Shown here: piece by piece, positions 6,003-6,384 of the stretch | Layout of the letters: each line of letters starts with the position of its first letter | How positions within the stretch are numbered: the stretch's first letter is position 1 | Source: an uncultured Collinsella sp. | Lineage (GTDB): Bacteria > Actinomycetota > Coriobacteriia > Coriobacteriales > Coriobacteriaceae | Assembly (NCBI GenBank): GCA_902489515.1 | Contig: CABUAL010000109.1 | Location: 1 to 6,384, forward strand | Direction: 5' to 3' | DNA: 6,384 nucleotides | Position numbers and translations under genes: made by a program | The notes under the pieces: model-generated | What the model was told of the DNA's origin: nothing | The model's input: only the letters and a program-made list of their open reading frames with translations | Database searches by the model: none

Positions 6003-6384
6003 ATGCGGGTCCTCTTTCTGAGCCAGAGCCCCATGGAGTCTGGGGACACCGGCATATACACCGATCTCCTTAGGACGTTCGCCGAGCACGGTCACTCCGT
6101 TTACGCTCTCTCGCCGAGAGAGAGGCGCACGGGCCTGCCCTCCGAGCTCGCACACGAGGACGGGATCAATATCATCCGCGTCGCGGTCGGCAACATCACC
6201 AAGACCAACCTGATAGAGAAGGGCGTCTCGACGCTCTCCATCGGAGTTAGGTACCTCGACGCCCTAAAGCGTTTCGCCCCGGGCGTCGATTTCGACCTAG
6301 TGCTCTACGCAACGCCCCCCACCACTATCTCGGGTGTCGTGGAAAAGGTTAAGCGCGCGACGGGCGCCAGGGCCTATCTCCTTC
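6003..6384 (+). CDS. GT4 glycosyltransferase, WbuB-like, N-terminal part only
   Basis: The frame runs off the window end after 127 complete codons. It opens with MRVLFLSQSP and carries GIYTDLLRTFAEHGHSVYAL at about 17-36, then VGNITKTNLIEKG and VDFDLVLYATPPTT. This is the N-terminal, acceptor-binding Rossmann half of a GT4/GT-B glycosyltransferase of the WbuB type; the donor-binding C-terminal half lies beyond the window. Such enzymes add the next sugar to the lipid-linked acceptor at the cytoplasmic membrane face, which suits a place after a phosphoglycosyl transferase. The ATG at 6003 has GAGGGGA (5989-5995) at 7 bases, embedded in the end of the ATP-grasp gene, whose ancestral stop lies only four bases upstream. 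Codon use is high-GC like the two preceding genes. Donor and acceptor sugars cannot be told. Confidence 0.85.
   Translation, partial: MRVLFLSQSPMESGDTGIYTDLLRTFAEHGHSVYALSPRERRTGLPSELAHEDGINIIRVAVGNITKTNLIEKGVSTLSIGVRYLDALKRFAPGVDFDLVLYATPPTTISGVVEKVKRATGARAYLL

Noticed and set aside
1..6384. CRISPR array, tRNA, rRNA, insertion sequence or phage genes
   Set aside because: No spaced direct repeats, no cloverleaf, no transposase or integrase motifs seen on either strand.

Overview
The window reads as the 5' end of a cell-surface polysaccharide (capsule or exopolysaccharide) or glycan locus, all on the + strand, from a high-GC anaerobic actinobacterium. Protein style, TTG/GTG starts and the NusG-paralog-first layout suggest a gut Coriobacteriia (Collinsella/Olsenella type). 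That assignment is inference and no rRNA or marker gene is present to settle it.

Layout. Positions 1-617 hold no convincing gene; they look like an upstream regulatory and leader region with a cluster of nested palindromes (303-355), a small perfect hairpin (407-425) and a striking ~100-nt imperfect hairpin (512-611) that ends right at the ribosome binding site of the first gene. That gene (627-1172) is a LoaP-type NusG paralog, a class of antiterminator that helps RNA polymerase through long biosynthetic operons. A GC-rich hairpin region (1203-1229) follows, with two mutually exclusive pairings. Next comes a membrane-anchored UDP-sugar 4,6-dehydratase of the PglF/CapD/WbpM type (1253-3133), a DegT/PglE-type PLP aminotransferase (3149-4402), a PglC-type phosphoglycosyl transferase (4395-5060), an ATP-grasp gene (5053-5998) and the start of a WbuB-like GT4 glycosyltransferase (6003 to window end). 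Genes overlap or are tightly spaced from 3131 onward, so this is very likely one operon.

How they work together. The dehydratase and aminotransferase would turn UDP-GlcNAc into a UDP-4-amino-4,6-dideoxy sugar (bacillosamine/QuiNAc4N type). The phosphoglycosyl transferase would load such a sugar-1-phosphate onto undecaprenyl phosphate, and the GT4 enzyme would extend the chain. The ATP-grasp enzyme could acylate an amino group, but its substrate is unknown.

Main oddities. (1) The ATP-grasp gene is broken: after codon 263 the reading frame changes and the segment that should carry the metal-binding E-x-N-P-R motif is missing, while the conserved C-terminus resumes in another frame to a stop at 5996-5998. 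(2) Third-position GC jumps within the first ~75 codons of the phosphoglycosyl transferase gene (42/80 GC-ending in sampled aminotransferase codons, 52/60 in sampled ATP-grasp codons), suggesting a cassette junction inside the locus. (3) The leader RNA structures upstream of loaP and between loaP and the dehydratase are good candidates for undescribed cis-acting elements.
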